This document shows, piece after piece, positions 15,447-24,433 of a stretch of DNA of 64,000 nt. Made by a program: the position numbers and the translations under genes. Under the pieces are notes generated by a model. It worked only from the letters and a program-made list of their open reading frames with translations, was not told the origin of the DNA and did not search any database. Origin of the DNA: Sphingomonas hengshuiensis (GTDB taxonomy: Bacteria > Pseudomonadota > Alphaproteobacteria > Sphingomonadales > Sphingomonadaceae); the NCBI RefSeq assembly GCF_000935025.1, contig NZ_CP010836.1, positions 310,001 through 374,000 of the forward strand. The letters are read 5' to 3'. Every line of letters starts with the position of its first letter. Within the stretch, counting starts at the first letter, position 1.

Positions 15447-18107
15447 ATGAGATCTACATTTTTCACCGGCGTTGCACTTGCTGCTTTGACCATTCCTGTT
15501 TGCGCTCATGCCCAATCCACCGGCACGCTCGATATCGAAAGCAATGATATCGTCGTAACGGCAGGTTCGCCGACCAAGTCGCTGGGTGGCTTTGAGCAGG
15601 CTGAGACGACCAAAACCCGTGCTACGTTGAATCAGGAGTTCATCGCCAAGCAGCGCCCTGGTCAATCGGTTTTTGAGCTGATCAACCAGTTGCCTGGCGT
15701 CAGTGTACAGAATTCGGATCCGTTTGGCGCGGCGAATGCGACCATGTCGATCCGTGGCTTCGATTCTGGCCGCATCTCGCTCACGGTCGATGGTATTCCG
15801 CTCAACGATACCGGCAATTACGCCGTCTATGGCGCGCAGCAGCTCGACTCCGAACTGATCGAGCAGGTGTCGGTCAATCTCGGGTCCACTGATGTGGACT
15901 CTCCTACGGCGGCGGCCTCTGGACCGACCTTGAACTACCGCTTGATGAGTCCGACCGAGGAATTTGGCGGACGCGTTGCCGCGACCGTCGGCCGGTTCAA
16001 CATGCATCGCTTCTTTGGCCAGATTAACACCGGCAATCTGACGGCCTCGGGAACTCGTCTATGGCTCGCGGCCAGCACCGTGTCCTACGATCCGTTCACC
16101 AATGATTGGGGCAAGACCGAGCGCACCCAGTTCAATGGAAAAATATATCAGCCGCTCGGTTCCAACGGTGATTTCATCTCGATTGCCGGAACGCACAGTC
16201 GCTATCGCAATAACCAGCCTGCATCGGTCCCGCTACGCACCGATGCAGTGGCCTACTCCGTCACAGGCAGCTCGCCGAACCAGACGCTGGTAACTACGTC
16301 TCGCGCTTTTGGCAGCGCGAGCGCCAATCGCTTCCCGACTGGTTTTGATCAGTTGCCCCTGAGCATCGCACGTTGCACGACGCCCGAGGGCACGGCTGGC
16401 GTGGCGGACGACGTGAACGGCTGCGGCACTGCTGGCGCTTACAGCTTCAATCCCGCCGACACTCGCAACATCCGCATCAACTCGCGCTTTACATTGGCGA
16501 GGGGCCTCGTCCTGACGGTCGATCCCAGCTTCCAGTCGATCAAGATGAATGGCGGTGGCACCGTCACGGCGCGCGAGGGTGTGCGGATCGTCAACGGCAA
16601 GACATATACTGGCTACATCGACGGACAATTCTATGGCGGCAGGGATCTGAACGGCGATGGCGATGTGCTCGATACCTGCTCGCCACTCGGTGCAGCCTGC
16701 GCTGCGTCGAACACCAAGGGTGTTACGATGCTGTCGCCTGGACAGGCGCGCACCAATCGGTTCGGCGTCATCGCATCGCTGCGCTATACGATCGATGAGA
16801 ATAATACCGTCCGTCTCGGCTATTCCTGGGATTATGGACGCCAACGCCAGACGGGCGAACTCGCTCCCTTGAATCGCGATGGCACTCCCGTCATGGTATT
16901 TCCCATGGACAGTCCGACCGAGGCATTGAGCGGATATGTCCTGCAAAGTCGCGACCGTCGTTCCTTCGCCACGCTGCATCAGGTTTCCGCCGAATATATC
17001 GGCCGCTTTGCTGACGACCGCCTCGTCATAAATGCCGGGCTGCGGTCTCCCTGGTTCATCCGCGATCTGACGAACTATTGCTTCACGCGAACGGCGACGG
17101 GCGGGGTCAATTGCCTGGGCCGGGACAATGCTGCTGCCAATTCGGACTATGCGAGCCAGAACTCCTATTCGTTCAACGGAGGCACCAACACTGTTGCGGG
17201 ACAGGCGGCACCACAGTCGCGAACCTACCGCTATCATGAGTTTCTGCCGTCTGCCGGATTCGTGTTTCGGCTCGATGATCGCTTTGTGGTCCATGCCAAT
17301 TATTCCCGCGGCCTGCAGGTTCCGAGCGTCTCCAATCTCTACAACAGCTTCTACTATCCGCAGAGTGTCCAGAGCACCCGTCCGGTGCCTGAAACGTCGA
17401 ACAATTTCGACGCAGGCCTCCGCTATGCCACGCGGAACCTAAAAATCGAAATCAGCCCGTGGTACACTCGCTATCAGAACCGCCTCGCGAGCGCGTTCGA
17501 TCCCGTTCTCGACGTCACGGTTTTCCGTAATCTCGGAGATGTTGAGAAGTATGGCATCGATTTTCAAGTGGATGCGCGGCCGATCCCCGGCCTCGGCCTT
17601 CACGCCTTCGCCTCCTATCTCAAATCGACCATCCTCGATGACGTCCAGAGCGGCACGACGATCGTGAACGGGGTGGCAACTCCGGTTTATGCTGCCACTA
17701 AGGGCAAGCGGGAGTCCGGTTTCCCTACCGGAACGCTGGGTGGTCGCGTCGACTACACCACCGGTCCGGTGATGGTTGGCGTTCAAGCGAAATATACCGG
17801 CGGCCGTTATGTTAACGATCAGAACCGTCCGATCACTGCCAGCTACACCCTCAATGGCCAGAATGTGAGCTATCAGGTCTATGGTGCTCAAACGCCGAGC
17901 TACACGCTGGTTGATATAGACGCCAAAGTATCGCTGGAAAAGCTGGGTTTGAAGCGGGGAACCTACCTGCAGATCAATGTGACGAACCTGTTCAACAAGT
18001 TCTATGTTGGTGGTTTTGGTGGTGGATCGCTGTCTGCAGACAATGTCCCCTCGGCCAATATCGGCGTGCCGCGGACCTTCACCGCTACGCTCAACGCCGC
18101 ATTCTGA
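15447..18107 (+). CDS. TonB-dependent receptor
   Basis: 886 residues with signal peptide MRSTFFTGVALAALTIPVCAHAQ and TonB-box-like DIVVTAG. The plug contains FELINQLPGVSVQNSDPFGAANATMSIRGFD and LTVDGIPLNDTGNY; the barrel ends in RTFTATLNAAF. Unlike the previous gene it has no STN domain, so it would transport without signalling. A calcium-binding-like DLNGDGDVLDTC loop is visible near residue 400. It is followed after 64 bp by the S1/P1-nuclease-like gene on the same strand, suggesting that both act on one nutrient source and are induced by the ECF sigma factor. Confidence 0.93.
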   Translation: MRSTFFTGVALAALTIPVCAHAQSTGTLDIESNDIVVTAGSPTKSLGGFEQAETTKTRATLNQEFIAKQRPGQSVFELINQLPGVSVQNSDPFGAANATMSIRGFDSGRISLTVDGIPLNDTGNYAVYGAQQLDSELIEQVSVNLGSTDVDSPTAAASGPTLNYRLMSPTEEFGGRVAATVGRFNMHRFFGQINTGNLTASGTRLWLAASTVSYDPFTNDWGKTERTQFNGKIYQPLGSNGDFISIAGTHSRYRNNQPASVPLRTDAVAYSVTGSSPNQTLVTTSRAFGSASANRFPTGFDQLPLSIARCTTPEGTAGVADDVNGCGTAGAYSFNPADTRNIRINSRFTLARGLVLTVDPSFQSIKMNGGGTVTAREGVRIVNGKTYTGYIDGQFYGGRDLNGDGDVLDTCSPLGAACAASNTKGVTMLSPGQARTNRFGVIASLRYTIDENNTVRLGYSWDYGRQRQTGELAPLNRDGTPVMVFPMDSPTEALSGYVLQSRDRRSFATLHQVSAEYIGRFADDRLVINAGLRSPWFIRDLTNYCFTRTATGGVNCLGRDNAAANSDYASQNSYSFNGGTNTVAGQAAPQSRTYRYHEFLPSAGFVFRLDDRFVVHANYSRGLQVPSVSNLYNSFYYPQSVQSTRPVPETSNNFDAGLRYATRNLKIEISPWYTRYQNRLASAFDPVLDVTVFRNLGDVEKYGIDFQVDARPIPGLGLHAFASYLKSTILDDVQSGTTIVNGVATPVYAATKGKRESGFPTGTLGGRVDYTTGPVMVGVQAKYTGGRYVNDQNRPITASYTLNGQNVSYQVYGAQTPSYTLVDIDAKVSLEKLGLKRGTYLQINVTNLFNKFYVGGFGGGSLSADNVPSANIGVPRTFTATLNAAF

Positions 18108-18171
18108 CATCTGGCAGCGCACCGGTCACATCAGGGGCCGGTGGGCTATCCCGCACAGCAGGGTTATCACA

Positions 18172-19179
18172 ATGAGAGCTTTGATTTGCGCGACCATCGC
18201 TTGTGTCGCGCTCACAGTACCGCAAACCGCGGAGGCGTGGGGTGCTTTGGGCCATGCCGTAATTGATGAGGCGGCCATCGATGCGCTTCCACCGGATGCG
18301 CCGGATTTTCTGCGAAAGTACAAGCAGTATATTATCGATACCTCCAGCGTGCCAGACTGGTGGCGCGAGGATAATGGCAGCTTTTCCAAGATCGGAGAGG
18401 AGACAAATCACGCATGGTATCAGGAGCAGCTTCCGCTAATCGGCGAACTCCCTCGATCTCGAACGAAATTTCTGATCGAACTTGCCCGTATACAGCAAAG
18501 CCTGACCGAAATCGGCTCGCCTGCGGCAGCAAGCCTCAACGCACGTGGTGTCGGCACGATGCCCTACGAGATTGCATCGGTCTACGGGCACCTCGTCACC
18601 GGATTTCGATGGTATCGAAACCTGAAAGCTGCGGCTAAGGCGACCCAATCAGCCGAGATGGCATGCGCTTTCTACGTCGCTTGGATGGGCCATTATGTGG
18701 GAGACGGCGCACAGCCGCTTCATGTCAGTGTGCATCATGATGGCTGGCAGGGTGCCAACCCGCGCGGCTATTCGACGGATCGAAAGCTGCATAATCGCTT
18801 TGAAGTCAACTTCGTCGAGAGCATCAATCTGTCGGCTGGCGATATTCGACCTTACGTAACATCGGTCGACTTGTTGGGAGGTGACGTGTTCGAAGCGGTG
18901 CTCGCTTACCTGACTGCCTCTCACGAGCACGTTGAAGAGGTCTATCAGGCTGAAAAGCGCATGGCCTTTACCGACGCGAACGACCAGAGGGCGCGCACGC
19001 TGGTTTATACGCGTACCGCAGCAGGCGCGAGCATGATGCGCAATTTGATTTTTCGTGCGTGGCTTGAAAGTGCCATGCCAGTGGACAGGACGGAGTCCGC
19101 TTATGATCCCGTGTTTATGAGGGAGACCGGTGCGAATCCGGCTCGGCAGTCACGGGCGGTCGCAGCGGGCAAACCTTAG
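18172..19179 (+). CDS. S1/P1-nuclease-like zinc enzyme, secreted
   Basis: 335 residues with signal peptide MRALICATIACVALTVPQTAEA. Cleavage would leave Trp as residue 1 (WGALGH), exactly the N-terminal Trp-His6 pair that binds zinc in P1 nuclease. Other ligands follow in order: SSVPDWW (Asp), EETNHAWY (His), MGHYVGD (His-x3-Asp), QPLHV (His) and LHNRFE (His, with Glu where P1 has Asp). The family holds three zinc ions and cleaves single-stranded nucleic acids or 3'-nucleotides; related enzymes are phospholipases C. In the periplasm it could release phosphate or nucleosides for the neighbouring receptors. Substrate not determined. Confidence 0.82.
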   Translation: MRALICATIACVALTVPQTAEAWGALGHAVIDEAAIDALPPDAPDFLRKYKQYIIDTSSVPDWWREDNGSFSKIGEETNHAWYQEQLPLIGELPRSRTKFLIELARIQQSLTEIGSPAAASLNARGVGTMPYEIASVYGHLVTGFRWYRNLKAAAKATQSAEMACAFYVAWMGHYVGDGAQPLHVSVHHDGWQGANPRGYSTDRKLHNRFEVNFVESINLSAGDIRPYVTSVDLLGGDVFEAVLAYLTASHEHVEEVYQAEKRMAFTDANDQRARTLVYTRTAAGASMMRNLIFRAWLESAMPVDRTESAYDPVFMRETGANPARQSRAVAAGKP

Positions 19180-19440
19180 AGTTAGCTCCATAACGTCGGA
19201 GTTCGGCCCATTAAGAGCATTGCCTGCTTCCGGGACCCGACCACGTCTGCGGGGATGCCCAATGTGGGGCGCTAAGCATTGCGTGCAAATGACCGGTTCC
19301 GACGTGAGCGGACGTTCAAGCGTCGAACGCGGAATGGCTAGAACTGGTCCGAGTCCTGCCGAAGCGCGGCCGGCGCTTCGTGGACAATTCGGTCGTTTGC
19401 AAGGATGGCGGCAACGGCCGGTCTCAGCGACACCCGACGT

Positions 19441-19872
19441 TCACTCGGTAGCGCCGATCACCCTATGGGTAGGTGAGACTGGCCGATTCCGGAATGTCGG
19501 CTCATCGGCTGGGGTTTGAGTTGCCAAATCGTAGATCCGGTTGGCCGGCACCCATTTGACGTCGGGTGGCGCAAAAGGAAGGCGTTTCTGGAACTTGTCC
19601 ATCATGCGCTCCCACGCCTGAACATCAGCATCGTGCCCGTCGCGTTCGGCCTTCGCAACGGGGTCGAAATCGGGCGTGGTTTCCATCAGCATAACTAGCC
19701 GATCCCCTGTCTGCCAGATCGTCATCGCCACGATGCCCGATGCCAGGATCTGGCGCGTGACAGCGCTCGGAGGTCCCCCCGGCCGATGCCATTCACGATA
19801 GGCCGCGATCAACTCCGCATCATCTACAAGATCGAGCAGCAGAACGTGGGAGACGGTTGCGCCTTCAGACAT
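19441..19872 (-). CDS. L-rhamnose/L-fucose mutarotase-family protein
   Basis: 143 residues from ATG 19872, which overlaps the fucosidase stop by eight bases; an upstream Met (19887) is possible. The sequence (SHVLLLDLVDDAELIAAYREWHRPGGPP, IWQTGDRLVMLMETTPDFDP, WERMMDKFQKRLP) matches the small ferredoxin-like fold of the DUF718 mutarotases, which interconvert sugar anomers. Because it is coupled to an alpha-L-fucosidase, L-fucose is the likely substrate. The C-terminal ~25 residues (RNRPVSPTHRVIGATE) look unconserved. Confidence 0.78.
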   Translation of the reverse strand: MSEGATVSHVLLLDLVDDAELIAAYREWHRPGGPPSAVTRQILASGIVAMTIWQTGDRLVMLMETTPDFDPVAKAERDGHDADVQAWERMMDKFQKRLPFAPPDVKWVPANRIYDLATQTPADEPTFRNRPVSPTHRVIGATE

Positions 19873-21538
19873 CGGCCAAACTGCCATCCGTTAGCCCGCG
19901 CCCCGAAAGTATCAGCGGAATACCGATGGTGTTGCGAAGGCCTTGTGGCACCGTCACTTCAAGCGCGGCATCGGTCCGCTTGAATGGCAGTGGAGCGTTC
20001 GACCCCGGCACCGTCACGCGCTCAACCTCGCCGCGTCCGACCGGGTTGTTCCGGCTCCACAGCGTCAGGCGGACTATGCCGTCATCGGGCCAGCCCATGA
20101 CCAGCCCATGGACATTTTCTCCCTTGCGTACATAACGCACATCGCGCGCGGTATAGGGTGATTTCGGTCCGCCTTCGGCAAACATGCCGCTATTGGGCTT
20201 GGTCGGCCCTTCGGCATGAATGCGCCACGGCCGCGTGCCATAGATCGCCTCGCCAAAGTGACCCATCCAGGCCGCGATCTCCTCGACGATCCGCTCCTCT
20301 TTCTCGTCGATAGACCCGTCACCGCGCATCGGCACGTTGAGCAGGAGATTGCCGTTCTTGGATACCACATCACACAGCGTGTGGATGATTGTCGCGGCCG
20401 TCTTGTAGCCATCGCGTTCGTACAAAGCGCGGTCGTAATGCCAATCGCCGATGCAGGTGTCGGTCTGCCAGGGATAGGTCTCGATATAGGATTTTCCGCC
20501 GCGCTCGACATCCTCGACCAGCCCCATTCGCCGTTCGGGCGGGACCATCTTGATGTTCAACACCGCCTCAAGATTGCCATTATGCCAAGCGCGATTGGCA
20601 TTGTAATAATGCGCGGCGATCTCCAGCCCGATCTGCTGGAACGGCAGATCGAAATTGTCGAAATACAGTAGGTCCGGCTGATATTTGTCGATCAACTCGC
20701 GACAGCGCAGCGCCCAGTTACGCGCGAATTCGGGATTCTGCGCCGGGATCGCTTCGCTCCACAGCCGGTCGGTACGCTGGTGTATCTCATTGGCCTCGAC
20801 AATGGTCGTCACGCTGTCGGGCAGCGGCATTACCGGCTTGGCATAAAGCGTGCGCGGGTCCAGCCCGTTCCACCACTGGCCCTTGCCGTCCGCGGCTGTC
20901 AGTCGCGCCGCATCGTAGCGCTGACCGCGCATCGGGCCTTCAGGATCATAGCCATAGGCGGTCTGAAACCAGTGCCAGGTGTGTGCGCTGTGGTTCGACA
21001 CGCCAAAGCGCAGGCCCCGTTCGCGCGCCAGTTTCGACCAGATGCCGATAATGTCCTTGCGCGGCCCGATCCGGGTCGAGTTCCATGGATGGTGCGTCGA
21101 AGTATAGGTGTCGAAATTGTCGTGGTGGTTGGCCAGCGCGACGAAATACTTTGCGCCGGCGCGCTGATACAGGGTGATCAGGCGCTCCGGCTGCCACTTC
21201 TCCGCCTTCCACAGATTCGTGATTTCCATGAAACCAAATTTGGTCGGGTGGCCATATTTGGCGACATGCGCCTTGTTCGCCCGCGTGCCTTGCCGGTACA
21301 TTTCACGGGCGTACCAGTCGCCTTCCTCGGGCACGCATTGCGCGCTCCAGTGAGCCCACATACCAAACTTGGCATCGCGGAACCAGTCGGGCGCGCGATA
21401 GCCTTTAGCCAGCGACGCCCAATCGGCGGTGAACGGGCCGGCGGCCGGTTGTGCAAGAGCAGATGCGCTACCGCCCATTGCGCCGGCGGCCCCGGCAGCA
21501 CCAAAGACGCCCAGCGTCTCGCGCCGACTAATGTTCAT
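19865..21538 (-). CDS. Alpha-L-fucosidase, GH29
   Basis: 557 residues from ATG 21538 (GGGAGAG upstream); the N-terminus ISRRETLGVFGAAGAAGAMG is a Tat signal peptide, so the folded enzyme is exported. The catalytic (beta/alpha)8 domain has WFRDAKFGMWAHWSAQCVPEEGDWYAREM, YFVALANHHDNFDTYTSTHHPWNS and PDLLYFDNFDLPF, where the Asp of YFD is the expected nucleophile. The late LLLNVPMRGDGSIDEKEE is the usual GH29 signature. It releases terminal L-fucose from glycans or plant polymers. It is translationally coupled to the mutarotase. No transporter or fucose catabolic gene lies beside it. Confidence 0.92.
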   Translation of the reverse strand: MNISRRETLGVFGAAGAAGAMGGSASALAQPAAGPFTADWASLAKGYRAPDWFRDAKFGMWAHWSAQCVPEEGDWYAREMYRQGTRANKAHVAKYGHPTKFGFMEITNLWKAEKWQPERLITLYQRAGAKYFVALANHHDNFDTYTSTHHPWNSTRIGPRKDIIGIWSKLARERGLRFGVSNHSAHTWHWFQTAYGYDPEGPMRGQRYDAARLTAADGKGQWWNGLDPRTLYAKPVMPLPDSVTTIVEANEIHQRTDRLWSEAIPAQNPEFARNWALRCRELIDKYQPDLLYFDNFDLPFQQIGLEIAAHYYNANRAWHNGNLEAVLNIKMVPPERRMGLVEDVERGGKSYIETYPWQTDTCIGDWHYDRALYERDGYKTAATIIHTLCDVVSKNGNLLLNVPMRGDGSIDEKEERIVEEIAAWMGHFGEAIYGTRPWRIHAEGPTKPNSGMFAEGGPKSPYTARDVRYVRKGENVHGLVMGWPDDGIVRLTLWSRNNPVGRGEVERVTVPGSNAPLPFKRTDAALEVTVPQGLRNTIGIPLILSGRGLTDGSLADV

Positions 21539-21951
21539 GATCTCTCCCACTTCCGCAACCATCTGCAACTTTCAGGGGTAAAAACTATTTTGCACATGTG
21601 GATGTGGGCGTCTAGAGGGAGCGTTGAGTTTCCGCTCTCGGGGTGTAGGAATCACCGTCCAACGGCGAAAGGTGGCGGTTGTCATTCGTCTGCTTCGAAT
21701 ATGCCGAGTGGCAGCTACCGTCACGACCGGACGTTCATCAGCGCAGATGGGAGCGGCCGGGTCTGGTCGGCACCCGCCGCCGCAAAACGAACGCCGCATC
21801 GTGGGGACATTGCGGTCGTTCCCGCCTTGGTCGCTGAACGACAGCTTCTAACAGAAGCCGCCGCTCGCGAATCCCCGGCGGTCAAGGCGCCGAATGCTAA
21901 CGTTGCTTCAGAATGGGTGACGCTACGGAATGGTCGGGGACGTAAGCTCAG
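21539..21951. other. Gene-free gap holding a dispersed repeat
   Basis: No coding region is convincing here. The gap contains the 59-bp repeat at 21764-21822 that recurs at 25931-25988. Just upstream is CCGTCACGACCGGACGTTC (from 21717), which recurs with one change at about 23772. Confidence 0.6.
21764..21822 (+). repeat. Dispersed intergenic repeat, copy 1
   Basis: Begins TGGTCGGCACCCGCCGCCGC and continues through AACGAACGCCGCATCGTGGG to GCGGTCGTTCC. It matches 25931-25988 almost base for base over ~45 bp, with a small difference before the last motif. Both copies are on the plus strand and outside genes. Confidence 0.75.
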
Positions 21952-22434
21952 TCATCTCGGACCTCTACGGATGGCGGGCGGATGATCTCCGGCGAGTTCG
22001 ATCGTCGTCGCTTTTAATTCCTCGGTAAGTCGGGCCATGAAGCGCAGCGCAGCATCGAGTTCGTCGTCGCCATATTCATCCAACAAAGCCGTCGTCCGCT
22101 TCACATGATCGACATAGATGGCGTCGACGGTCGCAATCGCCTCAGGATCGGACTTCAGAATCCAGCGCCGTCGATCGGCCGGATCCTGCTCACGGCTCAG
22201 GAAGGCGCGAGCGGCGAGCTTGTCGACGATGACGCTCAGCGACGCCCGCGTCAGGCCGGTCTCCCTCGCCAGCTCCGATGCCGTCAGCGGGCCCTCGTTC
22301 CGCACCAGTTGAAAGCATTCAAGCTGCGTCGCCGTGAGATCGAGCCGGCGCGCCGCCGCTTCCTGAAACAGCACGGTTCTTGCGCCGAAACGTTGGGCGA
22401 TCAGGACGTAGCGCTCAAACCGCTCTCTGGACAT
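21952..22434 (-). CDS. MarR-family transcriptional regulator
   Basis: 160 residues. The winged helix is visible: LDLTATQLECFQLVRNEGPLTASELARETGLTRASLSVIVDKLAARAFLSREQDPADRRRWIL, including the D-x-R-x wing. Flanking helices (FERYVLIAQRFGARTVLFQEA and AIYVDHVKRTTALLDEYGDDELDAALRFMARL) form the dimer interface. MarR proteins usually repress a divergent gene and release DNA on binding a phenolic or similar ligand. It is divergent from an SDR gene at 22565, with two 15-bp inverted repeats just upstream of its start. Confidence 0.88.
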   Translation of the reverse strand: MSRERFERYVLIAQRFGARTVLFQEAAARRLDLTATQLECFQLVRNEGPLTASELARETGLTRASLSVIVDKLAARAFLSREQDPADRRRWILKSDPEAIATVDAIYVDHVKRTTALLDEYGDDELDAALRFMARLTEELKATTIELAGDHPPAIRRGPR

Positions 22435-22447
22435 CGGCGCTCCAATA

Positions 22448-22478
22448 ATTAGATGAGCTAATCGTTAGTCGGTCTAAC
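22448..22478. promoter_or_regulatory. Tandem MarR-type operators
   Basis: Two 15-bp inverted repeats with the same design lie side by side: ATTAG-N5-CTAAT at 22448-22462 and GTTAG-N5-CTAAC at 22464-22478, 16 bp apart centre to centre. They are in the divergent gap between the MarR gene and the SDR gene, so they probably bind MarR and repress both. Confidence 0.65.
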
Positions 22479-22564
22479 CGTCTTATCGCCAGTCGTCCAG
22501 TGGAGACGTGGCGGGAGGGGTGCGCTGGCTTCGTATCAACGCGCCAGTCCAGAAGGATGCAGCT

Positions 22565-23302
22565 ATGAAGTTCGAAGGAAAGACCGCCCTCGTCACCGGC
22601 GCCGCGACCGGCATCGGCGCTGCCATTGCGACCGGACTCGCCGAAGCCGGCGCGCGTGTCGTTGGAGCCGATCTCGCCTGGACGGAGCAGGAAAGCGCAT
22701 CTGGGATCGAACGGGTTCACTGCGACGTCGCCGATGCGGTGAGCGTTGAAGCGTGCATCGCCGACATCGATGCGCGCCATGGAGGGGTGGACATTCTGGT
22801 GAACAATGCCGCGCTGGCGGCCGAGATCGCGCCGAAACCGTTCGAGCAGATCACGCCGGAGGAATGGACTCGCGTGCTGACGGTCAACACGCTCAGCCAG
22901 TTACTGTGCACCAAGGCGGTGATGCCGCGGATGCGCGAGAAAAAGTGGGGCCGAATCGTCAATCTCACGTCGGGCACGGTCTTCGTCGGTACGCCGTACA
23001 TGCTGGCTTATACCGCGAGCAAAGGCGCGATCGTCGCCATGACGCGCGCGCTTGCGAAGGAAGTCGGGGGCGACGGGATCACCGTCAACGCGATCGCACC
23101 GGGACTGACCGTGACAGAAGGGATCAGGAACAATGAAGGCTACTCGAAAGAGATGCTCGACGGCGTGATCGCCTCGCGCGCCATTCAACGTGAGGAAGTC
23201 GCTGAGGATCTTGTCGGCACCTGTCTATTCCTCGCGAGCGATGCCGCGCGGTTCATCACTGGTCAGATCGTCGTCGTCGACGGCGGCGCGACCTTCCATT
23301 GA
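22565..23302 (+). CDS. Short-chain dehydrogenase/reductase
   Basis: 245 residues from ATG 22565. Classical SDR motifs are present: TGAATGIGAAIA (NAD(P)-binding), DILVNNAA, the catalytic Ser of NLTSGTVF and YTASK with catalytic Tyr and Lys, then a C-terminal ITGQIVVVDGGATFH. An acidic residue after the second beta strand (GADLAW) favours NAD over NADP. The substrate cannot be told from sequence. It is the first gene of a two-gene unit with the VOC protein at 23320 and is probably under the divergent MarR regulator. Confidence 0.88.
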   Translation: MKFEGKTALVTGAATGIGAAIATGLAEAGARVVGADLAWTEQESASGIERVHCDVADAVSVEACIADIDARHGGVDILVNNAALAAEIAPKPFEQITPEEWTRVLTVNTLSQLLCTKAVMPRMREKKWGRIVNLTSGTVFVGTPYMLAYTASKGAIVAMTRALAKEVGGDGITVNAIAPGLTVTEGIRNNEGYSKEMLDGVIASRAIQREEVAEDLVGTCLFLASDAARFITGQIVVVDGGATFH

Positions 23303-23319
23303 TTGATGGGAGCGACTGC

Positions 23320-23700
23320 ATGCCAATCTCGCTCAACCACACGATCGTCTGGGCGTCGGACCCGGGGAAGTCCGCGCGCTTGCTGGCGACGATATTGGGG
23401 CGACCAACGCCGATGCGTTTCGGTCATTTCGAAGTCGTCCAGCTCGACAACGAGGTCACGCTCGACTTCGCTGCCTGGACGGGACCGATCCAGTCCCAAC
23501 ATTATGGGTTTCTGATCGGCGAGGACGATTTCGATCCGATCTTTGATCGCATTCGAGAGGAGGGTCTTAATTACTGGGCCGATCCGTTCCGCCGTCGCCC
23601 GAACGAGATCAACCGCGACGATGGCGGACGGGGCGTGTATTTCGCGGACCTCGACGACCACCTTCTTGAGGTCATCACCCGACCATATGGCGGAGGCTAG
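23320..23700 (+). CDS. VOC-superfamily (glyoxalase/dioxygenase-like) protein
   Basis: 126 residues. ATG 23320 is preferred because GGGAG precedes it; the frame also opens at a TTG overlapping the SDR stop. The beta-alpha-beta-beta-beta modules start SLNHTIVWASDPGKSARLLATILGRP and end GRGVYFADLDDHLLEVITRPYG. Metal ligands would be His of LNHT, His of SQHYGF and the Glu of LLEVI, as in the VOC fold. Members include glyoxalases, epimerases and extradiol dioxygenases. It is cotranscribed with the SDR gene. Confidence 0.82.
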   Translation: MPISLNHTIVWASDPGKSARLLATILGRPTPMRFGHFEVVQLDNEVTLDFAAWTGPIQSQHYGFLIGEDDFDPIFDRIREEGLNYWADPFRRRPNEINRDDGGRGVYFADLDDHLLEVITRPYGGG

Positions 23701-24012
23701 AACCGGCGCACCAAATCAACCAGGTCGACCGGCAGGCGGAAACTCACGCGCGGGCGAATGGCAATTTCCGTCACGACCAGACGTTCGCGCGCGATTTGAC
23801 GAACGACTTAAAGTGGTCGACTACTGCCGCAAGCGAACACCGGATCGTGGGACAATCCGTCATTGAAGTTGAACGGCTTGAATGGTGGCTCCCGGCAGAC
23901 GCAGACACTATCGTAAGCGTGTAGAAGCAATCAAGGATCATGCAAGGTCGGGGATGGACCGGCGATAGCTGTCGGTGGCTGCCGTCCCAAAAAGGATCTA
24001 GTTTCGGGAAAG
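23701..24012. other. Gene-free gap
   Basis: I find no supported gene. It contains a variant (around 23772-23790) of the CCGTCACGACCGGACGTTC word also present before the repeat at 21764, plus CACCGGATCGTGGGACAAT near 23838, which resembles the middle of that repeat. It looks like a decayed repeat copy. Confidence 0.5.
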
Positions 24013-24423
24013 CTACTGCCCGGTGACCTCCTCGCCGCGATGCACGATGTGCATCTTGTTGCCATCGGGATCGCGCAGATAGGCGCCGTAATAATCCGGA
24101 CCATAATGAGGACGCGGGCCCGGCGCGCCTTCATCCGTGCCACCCGTGCGCAATCCCTCGGCATGCGCGCGCACGACAGCCTCGGTCGACGGAGCGCGCA
24201 ACGCCACCATGCTGCCGTTGCCGTGCGAGCTGGGCCGCCCGTCGAACGGCAGGTAAACGTAGAATCGTGGCAGCGACAAACCTGGCCGATGCCAGCAGCG
24301 CGACGGCGGTCCACCATCCGGTACGACCGATCGCCGGGCAAGGCCAAGTGGTGCCAACACCGCGTCGTAGAAGGATGCGGCCCGATCAAGGTCGCTTACG
24401 CCTAAGGTGACGTGGCTGAACAT
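24013..24423 (-). CDS. VOC-superfamily protein
   Basis: 136 residues from ATG 24423, with GAGGGGAC upstream; it begins 10 bp after the ArsR stop. MFSHVTLGVSDLDRAASFYDAVLAPLGL opens the fold, and HYGPDYYGAYLRDPDGNKMHIVHRG closes it, the usual pattern of glyoxalase/bleomycin-resistance-like proteins. Ligands would be His of FSHVT and the late His of MHIVH. It forms a regulator-enzyme pair with the ArsR gene. Its substrate is unknown. Confidence 0.82.
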   Translation of the reverse strand: MFSHVTLGVSDLDRAASFYDAVLAPLGLARRSVVPDGGPPSRCWHRPGLSLPRFYVYLPFDGRPSSHGNGSMVALRAPSTEAVVRAHAEGLRTGGTDEGAPGPRPHYGPDYYGAYLRDPDGNKMHIVHRGEEVTGQ

Positions 24424-24433
24424 GGCCGTCCCC

